A DNA stretch of 64,000 bases, taken from NCBI RefSeq assembly GCF_000550785.1, contig NZ_CP004350.1:1282009-1346008 (forward strand). Direction: 5' to 3'. The notes under the pieces were generated by a model. That model had not been told where the DNA came from and ran no database searches. It saw only the letters and a list, made by a program, of their open reading frames with translations. The translations under genes were made by a program, and so were the position numbers. Positions 8,428-15,550 of the stretch are shown here, piece after piece (the first letter of the stretch is position 1; every line of letters begins with the position of its first letter). Origin of the DNA: Corynebacterium casei LMG S-19264 (lineage in GTDB: Bacteria > Actinomycetota > Actinomycetes > Mycobacteriales > Mycobacteriaceae).

Positions 8428-9099
8428 ATGAGCCGAGTAATTGAAATGACCGGCATTTACAAGACTTTCAATGTAGATACGCCGAATGAACTCACCGTGC
8501 TTCACGGTGCAGATTTCCATGTTGATGAGGGCGAATTCGTCGCGGTAGTTGGTCAATCCGGTTCTGGTAAATCCACGCTGATGAACATTATTGGGCTGTT
8601 GGATAAACCAACGGAGGGCACGTACACCCTGGCAGGGGATGATGTTGCCGAATACAACGATGACAAGCTGGCGGTTTTACGTAATCGTCGCATTGGGTTT
8701 ATCTTCCAGAACTTCAACTTGGTGGCGCGCATCTCGGCTCGCAAGAACGTGGAGATGGCCATGATGTATGCGGGTATCTCACGTAAAGAGCGCACCCGCC
8801 GCGCTGATGAGCTGCTGGACATGGTGGGCATGGCAGACCGCGCTGACCATCAGCCTTCAGAGCTTTCAGGTGGGCAGAAACAACGCGTTGCTATCGCCCG
8901 GGCTTTGGCCAATGATCCGGACATTTTACTTGCCGATGAACCCACGGGCGCTCTCGATTCACAGACCGGTCGCCTGGTTATGGATCTCTTCCACGAGCTG
9001 CATGAGCAGGGTAGAACCATCGTATTTATTACCCACAACCCGGAATTGGCGGAGGAAACCTCCCGCATTGTCACCATGGTGGACGGGAATATCGCATGA
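8428..9099 (+). CDS. ABC transporter ATP-binding protein, MacB/LolD type
   Basis: Nucleotide-binding subunit (223 aa) of the preceding adaptor's transporter. Motifs: Walker A GQSGSGKST, Q-loop FQNFNLV, signature ELSGGQKQRVAIARAL, Walker B DILLADEPTGALDS, H-loop FITHNPE. The GALD version of the D-loop and the short length are typical of the MacB/LolD (type VII) family, which drives mechanotransmission rather than direct substrate passage. The ATG directly follows the adaptor's TAA. The 3' end overlaps the permease ATG by 4 nt, so the three genes form one tightly coupled operon. Confidence 0.95.
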   Translation: MSRVIEMTGIYKTFNVDTPNELTVLHGADFHVDEGEFVAVVGQSGSGKSTLMNIIGLLDKPTEGTYTLAGDDVAEYNDDKLAVLRNRRIGFIFQNFNLVARISARKNVEMAMMYAGISRKERTRRADELLDMVGMADRADHQPSELSGGQKQRVAIARALANDPDILLADEPTGALDSQTGRLVMDLFHELHEQGRTIVFITHNPELAEETSRIVTMVDGNIA

Positions 9100-10364
9100 A
9101 TTTCTCTGAAGCTTTAGCCATGGCGGTCTCAGGGCTGCGCACCAACAAAATGCGTGCGGCGTTGACCTTGCTGGGCGTCATCATCGGTATCGCATCCGTT
9201 ATCGCCATTTTGACCCTGGGCGCAGCATTGCGCACCCAAACCCTTGATGGACTTTCATCCTTTGGCGCCACCGATGTTTCCGTCAACGTGCAGCCGCGTC
9301 CTGATGAGGATGAAATCGAAGAAGCAGGCGGGCAAGACTATTACTATTACTCCGGCAGCTTAGAGGATCCGAATGCGGGAATCACGGAAGAAATGATCGA
9401 TGGGCTGCGCACGCAGTTCGGTAGCCGCCTAGCAGGTATCACCATTGGTGATTACAACTCTTATCAGGCCGAAGCATCCGCCGCGGACGAAACTACATCT
9501 GCCGATGTCGGCTTGGTTAACGCTGATTACTTTGAAATGCGAGGCGTCAAAATCGTTGCTGGGCGAGGGCTTACTGCCGATGATATCGAGCGCCAGTCCC
9601 AAGTAGCAGTGATTCCAATGCAGATGGTTGAGCTGCTTTTCGATGGCAACCCATACGGAGCCATCGGCAAGATGGTGGAACTAACCTATGGCGATACGTT
9701 TATGGAATTCCAGGTCGTGGGAGTCGAAGAAGCAGCGAGCGCCGGCGTTTTGGTGGGTACAGGTCCTGCACAGATGTACATCCCGTACCAGTTTGAGGAA
9801 ATCTTCAACCCAGACTTCGCGACGCTGTCATCGATCGCAGTGCGGGGAAGCGGTGAGGACAATCTCCAGCCGGAGTTGCAGCAATACTTAGATAACTACT
9901 ACGCCTATAACGTGGACTATGAGGCGAAAGCAACAGATGCTTCAAATGAGCTGGAGTCCTTCAACCAAGTCATGAACGCGATTTCCGGCGCAATTGCCGC
10001 GATTGCTGGAATCTCACTGTTCGTCGGCGGTATTGGTGTCATGAACATCATGCTCATCACCGTGACCGAGCGAACGCGAGAGATTGGTGTGCGTAAGGCA
10101 CTAGGTGCCAAGCGCAAAGACATCCGCCTGCAATTCCTCGTCGAGGCAATGGTTGTCTGTGTCATCGGCGGCATTCTCGGCATTGTCTTTGGCACCATCT
10201 TTGGCCTGCTCGGATCGGCACTGCTGGGAACCATGGTGCTCCCGCCGCTCTACGGCGTTATCGGTTCCTTGGTCTTCTGTCTTATCATCGGGCTATTCTT
10301 TGGTTGGTACCCGGCTGATAGGGCAGCGAAGCTCACTCCGATTGAGGCGCTGCGCTACGAATAA
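9096..10364 (+). CDS. MacB/FtsX-like ABC permease
   Basis: Permease subunit (422 aa) with the type VII layout: cytoplasmic N-terminal segment and first TM (KMRAALTLLGVIIGIASVIA, about 22-45), and a large extracytoplasmic MacB core domain (about 50-290, rich in acidic residues and Tyr). Then come three C-terminal helices: FNQVMNAISGAIAAIAGISL, the coupling stretch TERTREIGVRKALGAKRKDI, and two more TM segments before WYPADRAAKLTPIEALRYE. The start overlaps the ATPase stop by 4 nt. With the adaptor and ATPase it would form a MacAB-like efflux or lipid/peptide-export pump; no outer-membrane TolC partner is expected in this lineage. Confidence 0.93.
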   Translation: MNFSEALAMAVSGLRTNKMRAALTLLGVIIGIASVIAILTLGAALRTQTLDGLSSFGATDVSVNVQPRPDEDEIEEAGGQDYYYYSGSLEDPNAGITEEMIDGLRTQFGSRLAGITIGDYNSYQAEASAADETTSADVGLVNADYFEMRGVKIVAGRGLTADDIERQSQVAVIPMQMVELLFDGNPYGAIGKMVELTYGDTFMEFQVVGVEEAASAGVLVGTGPAQMYIPYQFEEIFNPDFATLSSIAVRGSGEDNLQPELQQYLDNYYAYNVDYEAKATDASNELESFNQVMNAISGAIAAIAGISLFVGGIGVMNIMLITVTERTREIGVRKALGAKRKDIRLQFLVEAMVVCVIGGILGIVFGTIFGLLGSALLGTMVLPPLYGVIGSLVFCLIIGLFFGWYPADRAAKLTPIEALRYE

Positions 10365-10400
10365 GGATTTGGAATATTCTCGCAGCATGTGCCAAAATTA

Positions 10401-10428
10401 TTGACTGTTCTATGTAGACGGATATGAA
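10401..10428 (+). promoter_or_regulatory. Possible rplS promoter
   Basis: TTGACT (10401-10406) and TATGAA (10423-10428) are 16 nt apart. This gives a leader of about 45 nt to the rplS start. The -10 is only a partial match. Confidence 0.35.
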
Positions 10429-10478
10429 CCGGTTAGTTTCACGCCAGGGTCCTCTATCCTAAATTGAAAAGGATTGCT

Positions 10479-10823
10479 ATGAGCAACATTCTCGACAAGG
10501 TCGATGCAGCATCTCTGCGCGACGATATTCCTTCCTTCCGCCCAGGTGACACCCTGGACGTTGAAGTAAAGGTTATCGAAGGTAACAACCAGCGTACCCA
10601 GCTCTTCAAGGGTGTCTGCATCCGTCGTCAGGGTTCCGGTGTTCGCGAGACCTTCACCGTCCGTAAGGTTTCCTTCGGCATCGGTGTAGAGCGTACCTTC
10701 CCAGTACACTCTCCAAACCTGGAGTCCATCACCGTATCCCGCCGCGGCCGCGTCCGTCGTGCGAAGCTGTACTACCTGCGCGAGCTGCGTGGTAAGAAGG
10801 CTCGCATCAAGGAGCGTCGCTAA
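10479..10823 (+). CDS. rplS: 50S ribosomal protein L19
   Basis: L19 lies at the 30S-50S interface near bridge B8. The 114-aa product reads [20 protein letters not shown] and contains [40 protein letters not shown], and ends with a [19 protein letters not shown] tail, all diagnostic. The ATG at 10479 is preceded by AAAAGGA (10467-10473); an in-frame upstream ATG at 10464 would add five residues without a ribosome-binding site. A clear terminator follows. Unlike many bacteria, rplS is separated here from rpsP-rimM-trmD by rtcB, tex and an efflux operon. Confidence 0.98.
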   Translation: MSNILDKVDAASLRDDIPSFRPGDTLDVEVKVIEGNNQRTQLFKGVCIRRQGSGVRETFTVRKVSFGIGVERTFPVHSPNLESITVSRRGRVRRAKLYYLRELRGKKARIKERR

Positions 10824-10832
10824 TTTACGGCG

Positions 10833-10874
10833 AATTCCCTGCATCCTCATCTCGAGGGCGCAGGGAATTTTTTT
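10833..10874 (+). terminator. rplS terminator
   Basis: AATTCCCTGC pairs with GCAGGGAATT around an inner CCTC/GAGG helix and is followed by TTTTTTT. The T-run overlaps the stop codon (10873-10875) of the convergent ABC exporter gene. Confidence 0.88.
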
Positions 10875-12585
10875 ATGCCAACAACTGCCTGGAAGCCAGC
10901 TCCTGATACAGCTCAGAAGTCTCAAGCAGCTCTTCGTGCGTGCCGCGAGCTTGGACCTTAGAGTCATCGATGACCAGAATCTGGTCTGCATCTGTCACCG
11001 TGGACAAGCGGTGAGCAACAATAATGACGGTCTTATCCGCACCAGCTGCCGCAATGGCATCCAAAATGAGCTGCTCATTATGAGAGTCCACCGCAGAGGT
11101 TGGCTCATCGAGCACCAAAATCGGGGAATCCATCAGCAACATGCGCGCAAGGGCCAAACGTTGACGCTGACCGCCAGACAGCGAAACACCGCGGTCACCC
11201 AGAATCGTATCGAGCCCCTCGGAGTCTTCGAAACGATCACGCAAGTTCACCTGGTCCAAGGTCGCCCAGCATTCTTCGTCAGTGACTTGGAAGTTTGCCA
11301 GCTTCAGATTCTCTCGCACCGTACCCGCCAAGATGGCTGCTTCTTGCTCCACGTATCCGACCTGGGCGCGCACTGATTCGCGGGAAAGCTCAGACATATC
11401 CTGGTCTCCCAGATAGATCGTGCCAGCGGTCGGATCATAGAAGCGTTCCATGAGTGCGAGCGTCGTGGACTTGCCACCACCAGATGGCCCAACCAGCGCA
11501 GTCTTGGTACCGGGCTGGACATCGAAAGACACGTCTTCTAGCACCGGAGTCTTGCCATCATAGGAAAAGGAAACGGAATCAAAGCTGATTGCGGAGGAGT
11601 GTTCTGCTTCCTTGCCGGTGGAATCTTCGAGTGGCTCGTCTAGCACATTGTTGATGCGGTCAATCGCACCCATTGCTTGACGCACGGTCGTTATCGCGCT
11701 GAAAATCATGCCCAAAGGCATCGATGCCATAAACATGTAGAGCACGAAAGACACCAAGTCCGCCACGGAAATAGTTCCGGACGCCACGCGAGCACCACCG
11801 ATACCGAGCACAATCAAGAATGATCCCTGCAATGCCAATCCAGAAACCGGATTGAGCAGAGCACCGACCGTCGCCATTTTGACGCCCTCGTGATAAGCCC
11901 TGTCGGCAGAGCTATGCAGTTCTTTTTCCACGCGTTCTTCGGCGCGGGAAGCACGCACAGTACGCACCGCAACAAGAGACTTGTCCATGCCGGCACCGAG
12001 TTCACCCACAGCTTCCTGAGCACGCTTGGTGTATTTCTGCATAAGCCGGGAAGTAAACACCACGGCAACCAAAGTCAGTGCAATAACGGACAAAACGACG
12101 AGCAGCATGGTGACGTCAATGAGCGCCATCAGAGCAATTGAGCCCACGATGGTCAATGCCGAAGACACGGCCTGGACCAGGCCGCCAGTAAAAGCGGTAC
12201 GCACCAAGGTGGTGTCAGAGCCGACGCGGGTGACCAAATCGCCGGTGCGGTGTTTGTCATAGGACGTGATGGGAAGCCTGAGCAAGTGCGACACCAGATC
12301 ACGGCGGGTAGCGAAGACGGCTGCCTCAGCGGTTCGAGTGAGCAAGTACCATTCCAGGCCACTAGCAACAGAGGACAAGACCAATAGACCAACGAGCAAG
12401 GTAATGAGCATGCCCATGGGCTGGCCAATTTTGTCGATGATCTGGTTGATCAGCATGGGCTGCGCAAGTCCCATGAGTGAGCCGAGGACGGAGAAGACAA
12501 TGGCACCGGTCAAAGATGCCTTGTGGTGACCTAGCATGGAGAGCAGGGTCTTAAATGAATGAGAAGATTCTGGGGATTCTGACAC
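10873..12585 (-). CDS. ABC exporter, fused transmembrane and ATPase domains
   Basis: Half-size exporter (570 aa) expected to dimerise. The N-terminal membrane domain (about 20-300) has six predicted helices, starting LLSMLGHHKASLTGAIVFSV and including the RTGDLVTRVGSDTTLVRTAF coupling region. The C-terminal ATPase has Walker A GPSGGGKST, Q-loop YVEQEAA, signature SLSGGQRQRLALAR, Walker B ILVLDEPTSAVDS and H-loop IVAHRLST. This is the MsbA/BmrA-like multidrug or lipid exporter family; the substrate is unknown. The start codon is GTG, placed 8 nt after TAGACT on the minus strand, so its mRNA is probably leaderless. It is divergent from lepB. Confidence 0.93.
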   Translation of the reverse strand: MSESPESSHSFKTLLSMLGHHKASLTGAIVFSVLGSLMGLAQPMLINQIIDKIGQPMGMLITLLVGLLVLSSVASGLEWYLLTRTAEAAVFATRRDLVSHLLRLPITSYDKHRTGDLVTRVGSDTTLVRTAFTGGLVQAVSSALTIVGSIALMALIDVTMLLVVLSVIALTLVAVVFTSRLMQKYTKRAQEAVGELGAGMDKSLVAVRTVRASRAEERVEKELHSSADRAYHEGVKMATVGALLNPVSGLALQGSFLIVLGIGGARVASGTISVADLVSFVLYMFMASMPLGMIFSAITTVRQAMGAIDRINNVLDEPLEDSTGKEAEHSSAISFDSVSFSYDGKTPVLEDVSFDVQPGTKTALVGPSGGGKSTTLALMERFYDPTAGTIYLGDQDMSELSRESVRAQVGYVEQEAAILAGTVRENLKLANFQVTDEECWATLDQVNLRDRFEDSEGLDTILGDRGVSLSGGQRQRLALARMLLMDSPILVLDEPTSAVDSHNEQLILDAIAAAGADKTVIIVAHRLSTVTDADQILVIDDSKVQARGTHEELLETSELYQELASRQLLA

Positions 12586-12593
12586 AATCCCTT

Positions 12594-12599
12594 AGTCTA
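12594..12599 (-). promoter_or_regulatory. -10 box of the ABC exporter gene
   Basis: TAGACT on the minus strand lies 8 nt before the GTG at 12585. It is back to back with the lepB -10 at 12624-12629. Confidence 0.5.
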
Positions 12600-12623
12600 T
12601 GCATTGGTCCAAACAAAGGCTGC

Positions 12624-12629
12624 TACGAT
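12624..12629 (+). promoter_or_regulatory. -10 box of first lepB (leaderless start)
   Basis: TACGAT lies 7 nt before the GTG at 12637. There is no Shine-Dalgarno sequence. Confidence 0.5.
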
Positions 12630-12636
12630 CGACCGG

Positions 12637-13365
12637 GTGAAAGACAATAACGCTGAGAGCGGCAGGAAGCAGTTGCCATGGATAGTTGAAACCCTCCTTA
12701 TCGTGGGCGTAGTTTTGGCTATCGTGGGCGTCCTTCAGGCGTTTGTTGGTCGCCAATACGTCATCCCTTCATCATCGATGGAGCCTACTCTGTACGGCTG
12801 TGAGGGCTGCACCAATGACCGAATTCTGACGGAGAAGATTAGCTATTACGGCTCCGATCCGGAACCAGGTGACGTCATTGTGTTTGAGGGCACGGAATCA
12901 TGGAACACCGGCTGGGATTCGCCACGTTCGGATAATGAATTCCTCGCTGGTGTTCAAGAAGCATTGAGCTATGTCTCGCTTGCCCCACCTAATGAAAACA
13001 ACTTGGTCAAGCGAGTTGTTGCCACTGGCGGACAGACCGTGCAGTGTCAGGAAGGCGACCCAGCGGTGATGGTTGATGGCTCTCCAATTGACCAGTCTTA
13101 TGTGCAAAACCCGCCGACCTATCCAGTTGACCCAGCCACCGGTTCTGAAGCCTGTGGCGGTGAGTACTTCGGCCCAATCACCGTCCCAGATGACAATCTG
13201 TTCGTCATGGGCGATAACCGCACTAACTCGGCTGACTCCCGCGCGCATTCATACGATGAGTACCAAGGCACTATTCCTATGGACAATGTCCGCGGCAAGG
13301 TAGCGCTCGTTTTCTACCCGTTTAGCCGCATCGGTGGAGTCGATGACCCAGAAATCCAAGGATAA
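12637..13365 (+). CDS. lepB: Signal peptidase I, first copy
   Basis: Membrane-bound Ser/Lys protease (S26) that removes Sec and Tat signal peptides. One N-terminal TM helix (about 14-36, ETLLIVGVVLAIVGVLQAFV) precedes box B with the catalytic Ser (VIPSSSMEPTL), box D with the catalytic Lys (LVKRVVATGG), and box E (VMGDNRTNSADSR). I chose the GTG at 12637 (242 aa) because it follows a -10 box by 7 nt; a TTG at 12604 is an alternative. A CxxC pair in YGCEGCTNDR is shared with the second copy. The 3' end overlaps the next lepB by 23 nt. Confidence 0.93.
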   Translation: MKDNNAESGRKQLPWIVETLLIVGVVLAIVGVLQAFVGRQYVIPSSSMEPTLYGCEGCTNDRILTEKISYYGSDPEPGDVIVFEGTESWNTGWDSPRSDNEFLAGVQEALSYVSLAPPNENNLVKRVVATGGQTVQCQEGDPAVMVDGSPIDQSYVQNPPTYPVDPATGSEACGGEYFGPITVPDDNLFVMGDNRTNSADSRAHSYDEYQGTIPMDNVRGKVALVFYPFSRIGGVDDPEIQG

Positions 13366-14062
13366 AGACCAGCAAAGTCCCTGGGCATTGGTGTGGGAAG
13401 CATTCCTCATCATTGTCCTGGCTTTCGCGCTGCTCATTGGAACCCAGGCGTTTGTTGGCCGGCCTTATGTGATTCCTTCGGCATCGATGGAGCCCACGCT
13501 TCACGGTTGTGAGGGGTGCACCAATGACCGCATCTTCGTGGAAAAGCTCAGCTACTACTTTTCCGATCCTGATCCCGGCGATGTCGTGGTCTTTGAAGGA
13601 CCCGATGCCTGGAACGTCGGCTTTAGCGTTGACCGCTCCAATAACGTCATGGTGCGCGGTGTACAAAACCTCGTGGCCGCAGCCGGTCTGCGCCCGAACA
13701 CCAAGAACATTCTGGTCAAGCGCGTTATCGCCACCGGAGGTGACACCGTGCAGTGCTTGGAAGATGATCCCGGTGTGATGGTCAATGGCACCAAGACCAA
13801 TGATTCCTTCATCAAGTCTCCACCGGATATGGAAGTCAACCCCCAAGCCGGTTCGGCTGCCTGCGGTGGGGAATACTTCGGGCCACTGACTGTGCCCGAA
13901 GACAATATCTTTGTCATGGGCGATAACCGCACAAATTCACTGGATTCGCGCTACCACATGGGCGATATGCTCCAAGGCACAATTCCAACGTCCAACGTGA
14001 AAGGACGCGTGCGTGCAGTATTCTTCCCAGAATTCCGAGCAGTGCCGTCTGAGACCATCTAA
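13343..14062 (+). CDS. lepB: Signal peptidase I, second copy
   Basis: A 239-aa paralogue of the preceding gene. It has one TM helix (LVWEAFLIIVLAFALLIGTQ), catalytic Ser in VIPSASMEPTL, catalytic Lys in ILVKRVIATGG, and box E VMGDNRTNSLDSRYH. The two copies share GCEGCTNDRI and CGGEYFGP (Ile/Leu)TVP, so this is a tandem duplication, but the N-terminal helices and mid-regions have diverged. The ATG at 13343 lies inside the first lepB, with GGTGGAG just upstream; a GTG at 13334 is possible. The stop abuts the rnhB ATG. Both copies keep all catalytic residues, so both are probably active, perhaps with different substrate preferences. Confidence 0.92.
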   Translation: MTQKSKDKDQQSPWALVWEAFLIIVLAFALLIGTQAFVGRPYVIPSASMEPTLHGCEGCTNDRIFVEKLSYYFSDPDPGDVVVFEGPDAWNVGFSVDRSNNVMVRGVQNLVAAAGLRPNTKNILVKRVIATGGDTVQCLEDDPGVMVNGTKTNDSFIKSPPDMEVNPQAGSAACGGEYFGPLTVPEDNIFVMGDNRTNSLDSRYHMGDMLQGTIPTSNVKGRVRAVFFPEFRAVPSETI

Positions 14063-14734
14063 ATGCGCAAGCTCGTTCAAAAACGCACCTATGAAGTAGC
14101 GCTGTCCAAGGCAGGTTTAGGCCCTGTTGCCGGCGTGGATGAAGCAGGGCGTGGCGCATGCGCGGGACCGATTACTATTGCCGCGTGCGTGCTGCCAGAC
14201 AAGATCATTCCGGGGCTTGACACACTGACCGATAGTAAGAAGTTGTCCGCGAAGCAACGGGAGAGTCTTTTCCCCATCATCCAAAAACACGCGCTGTCTT
14301 ATGCAATTTTGCACATCGGCCCAGGGGACATCGACAGCCATGGCATCCAACACGCCAATGTTTCCGGGATGCGCCGCGCGGTGGCACGCCTAGATGTCCG
14401 GCCGCGCTACATTCTCACCGATGCCTTGAAAGTTCCAGGATTCACCGCGCCCTATCTGCCGGTTGTCGGAGGCGATTTTGCTATTCGATGCATCGCTGCT
14501 GCCTCCGTCTTAGCCAAAGTCTCCCGGGACCACATTATGGAAGAGCTTGAGGATTTATATCCCGGCTATGGGCTGGGCAAACACAAGGGATATGGCACAG
14601 CCATCCACACCGAAGCAATCAAAACTCTAGGGGCAACTCCTATTCATCGGATGAGTTATTCCAACGTGGCGCAAGCGCATTTAACGTTTGAAATGACTAA
14701 AGTAAACCGGAGCACCGTCGAAGGAGAAATATAG
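14063..14734 (+). CDS. rnhB: Ribonuclease HII
   Basis: Removes ribonucleotides embedded in DNA and RNA-DNA hybrids. The 223-aa protein has the type 2 RNase H signature GVDEAGRGACAGP (catalytic Asp-Glu), a third acidic residue in YILTDALKVPG, and KVSRDHIMEELEDLYPGYGLGKHKGYGT near the end. The ATG directly follows the lepB TAA, and the TAG overlaps the GTG of the next gene by 1 nt, so lepB-lepB-rnhB-DUF2469 is one operon. The lepB-rnhB-DUF2469 order is a familiar actinobacterial arrangement. Confidence 0.96.
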   Translation: MRKLVQKRTYEVALSKAGLGPVAGVDEAGRGACAGPITIAACVLPDKIIPGLDTLTDSKKLSAKQRESLFPIIQKHALSYAILHIGPGDIDSHGIQHANVSGMRRAVARLDVRPRYILTDALKVPGFTAPYLPVVGGDFAIRCIAAASVLAKVSRDHIMEELEDLYPGYGLGKHKGYGTAIHTEAIKTLGATPIHRMSYSNVAQAHLTFEMTKVNRSTVEGEI

Positions 14735-15039
14735 TGAGCGCTGAAGAGCTGGAAAACTACGAGGCAGAAGTTGAACTGTCCCTCTACCGAGAATACCGCG
14801 ATGTGGTTAGCCAGTTTTCCTATGTCGTGGAAACCGAACGCCGCTTCTACCTGGCTAATGCGGTAAAACTCATTCCGCACACCAACGGCCCGGATGTGTA
14901 CTACGAAGTACGCATGTCGGATGCGTGGGTATGGGACATGTACCGTTCCGCGCGCTTTGTCCGCTACGTTCGCGTGATCACATACAAGGACGTCAACATC
15001 GAAGAATTGGACAAGCCGGAGTACATTCTTCCTGAATAA
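14734..15039 (+). CDS. DUF2469 family protein
   Basis: A 101-aa soluble protein of the small, highly conserved actinobacterial DUF2469 family, which regularly follows rnhB and precedes yraN/comM. It reads MSAEELENYEAEVELSLYRE at the start, then YRDVVSQFSYVVETERRFYL, with a conserved Trp/Arg/Tyr-rich C-terminal half (SDAWVWDMYRSARFVRYVRV). There are no membrane segments or catalytic motifs I can name. It starts at GTG overlapping the rnhB stop. The function is unknown. Confidence 0.93.
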   Translation: MSAEELENYEAEVELSLYREYRDVVSQFSYVVETERRFYLANAVKLIPHTNGPDVYYEVRMSDAWVWDMYRSARFVRYVRVITYKDVNIEELDKPEYILPE

Positions 15040-15059
15040 AGCCTCTATTTCGCAATCAC

Positions 15060-15097
15060 CTGTGGATAACTAAGCCCGTAGATTTAGTTATCCACAG
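15060..15097. promoter_or_regulatory. Convergent pair of consensus DnaA boxes in a perfect 14-bp inverted repeat
   Basis: CTGTGGATAACTAA (15060-15073) and TTAGTTATCCACAG (15084-15097) are perfect inverted repeats 10 nt apart. Each contains a perfect TTATCCACA DnaA box. The right arm is followed by TTTTGCGTTTT, so the element could also act as an AT-rich intrinsic terminator for the lepB-rnhB-DUF2469 operon. Confidence 0.65.
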
Positions 15098-15172
15098 TTT
15101 TGCGTTTTGAAGACGTATCAACCATTGAGTTTCTTATCTGTGCTCCATGAAACTGGTTAATGACCAGTAGAA

Positions 15173-15550
15173 ATGGCGAACAGAAAGAATGCAATGATTA
15201 ATAGGACAACCAGAAAATCTGCTTTGGGCAAACGCGGTGAGAAATTTGCGGCTGACTTTTATCGCTCCCGCGGCGCTGATGTTATTGCCGCGAATGTCAA
15301 TTATGCGGTGGGGGAGATTGACCTCATCGTCCGCGAGAACAACGTCTTCGTTTTCGTTGAGGTCAAGACCCGCACTTCAGCGAACTATGGAGTTGCTGAG
15401 GCGGTGACACCGCGCAAACTCATCCGCATGCGCAAAGCCGCCGTGCAGTGGCTGGATGGCAAACCATTGTCAGAAGTGCGCTTTGACGTCGTAGCGCTCT
15501 TGGTCAAAGGCAACTCTTTTGACCTTGAGCACTTCGAGGCGGTGAGCTAA
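15173..15550 (+). CDS. YraN family (UPF0102) nuclease-fold protein
   Basis: A 125-aa protein with a restriction-endonuclease-like core: GEKFAADFYRSRGADVIAAN, GEIDLIVRENNVFVFVEVKTR (the E-D-ExK catalytic-type motif), RFDVVALL. The family is widespread beside comM and dprA and is presumed to act on DNA, but its biochemical role is unproven. I list the ATG at 15173; an in-frame ATG at 15194 is also possible, and no strong Shine-Dalgarno decides it. The TAA is followed directly by the comM ATG, giving a yraN-comM-dprA-xerC operon. Confidence 0.92.
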   Translation: MANRKNAMINRTTRKSALGKRGEKFAADFYRSRGADVIAANVNYAVGEIDLIVRENNVFVFVEVKTRTSANYGVAEAVTPRKLIRMRKAAVQWLDGKPLSEVRFDVVALLVKGNSFDLEHFEAVS

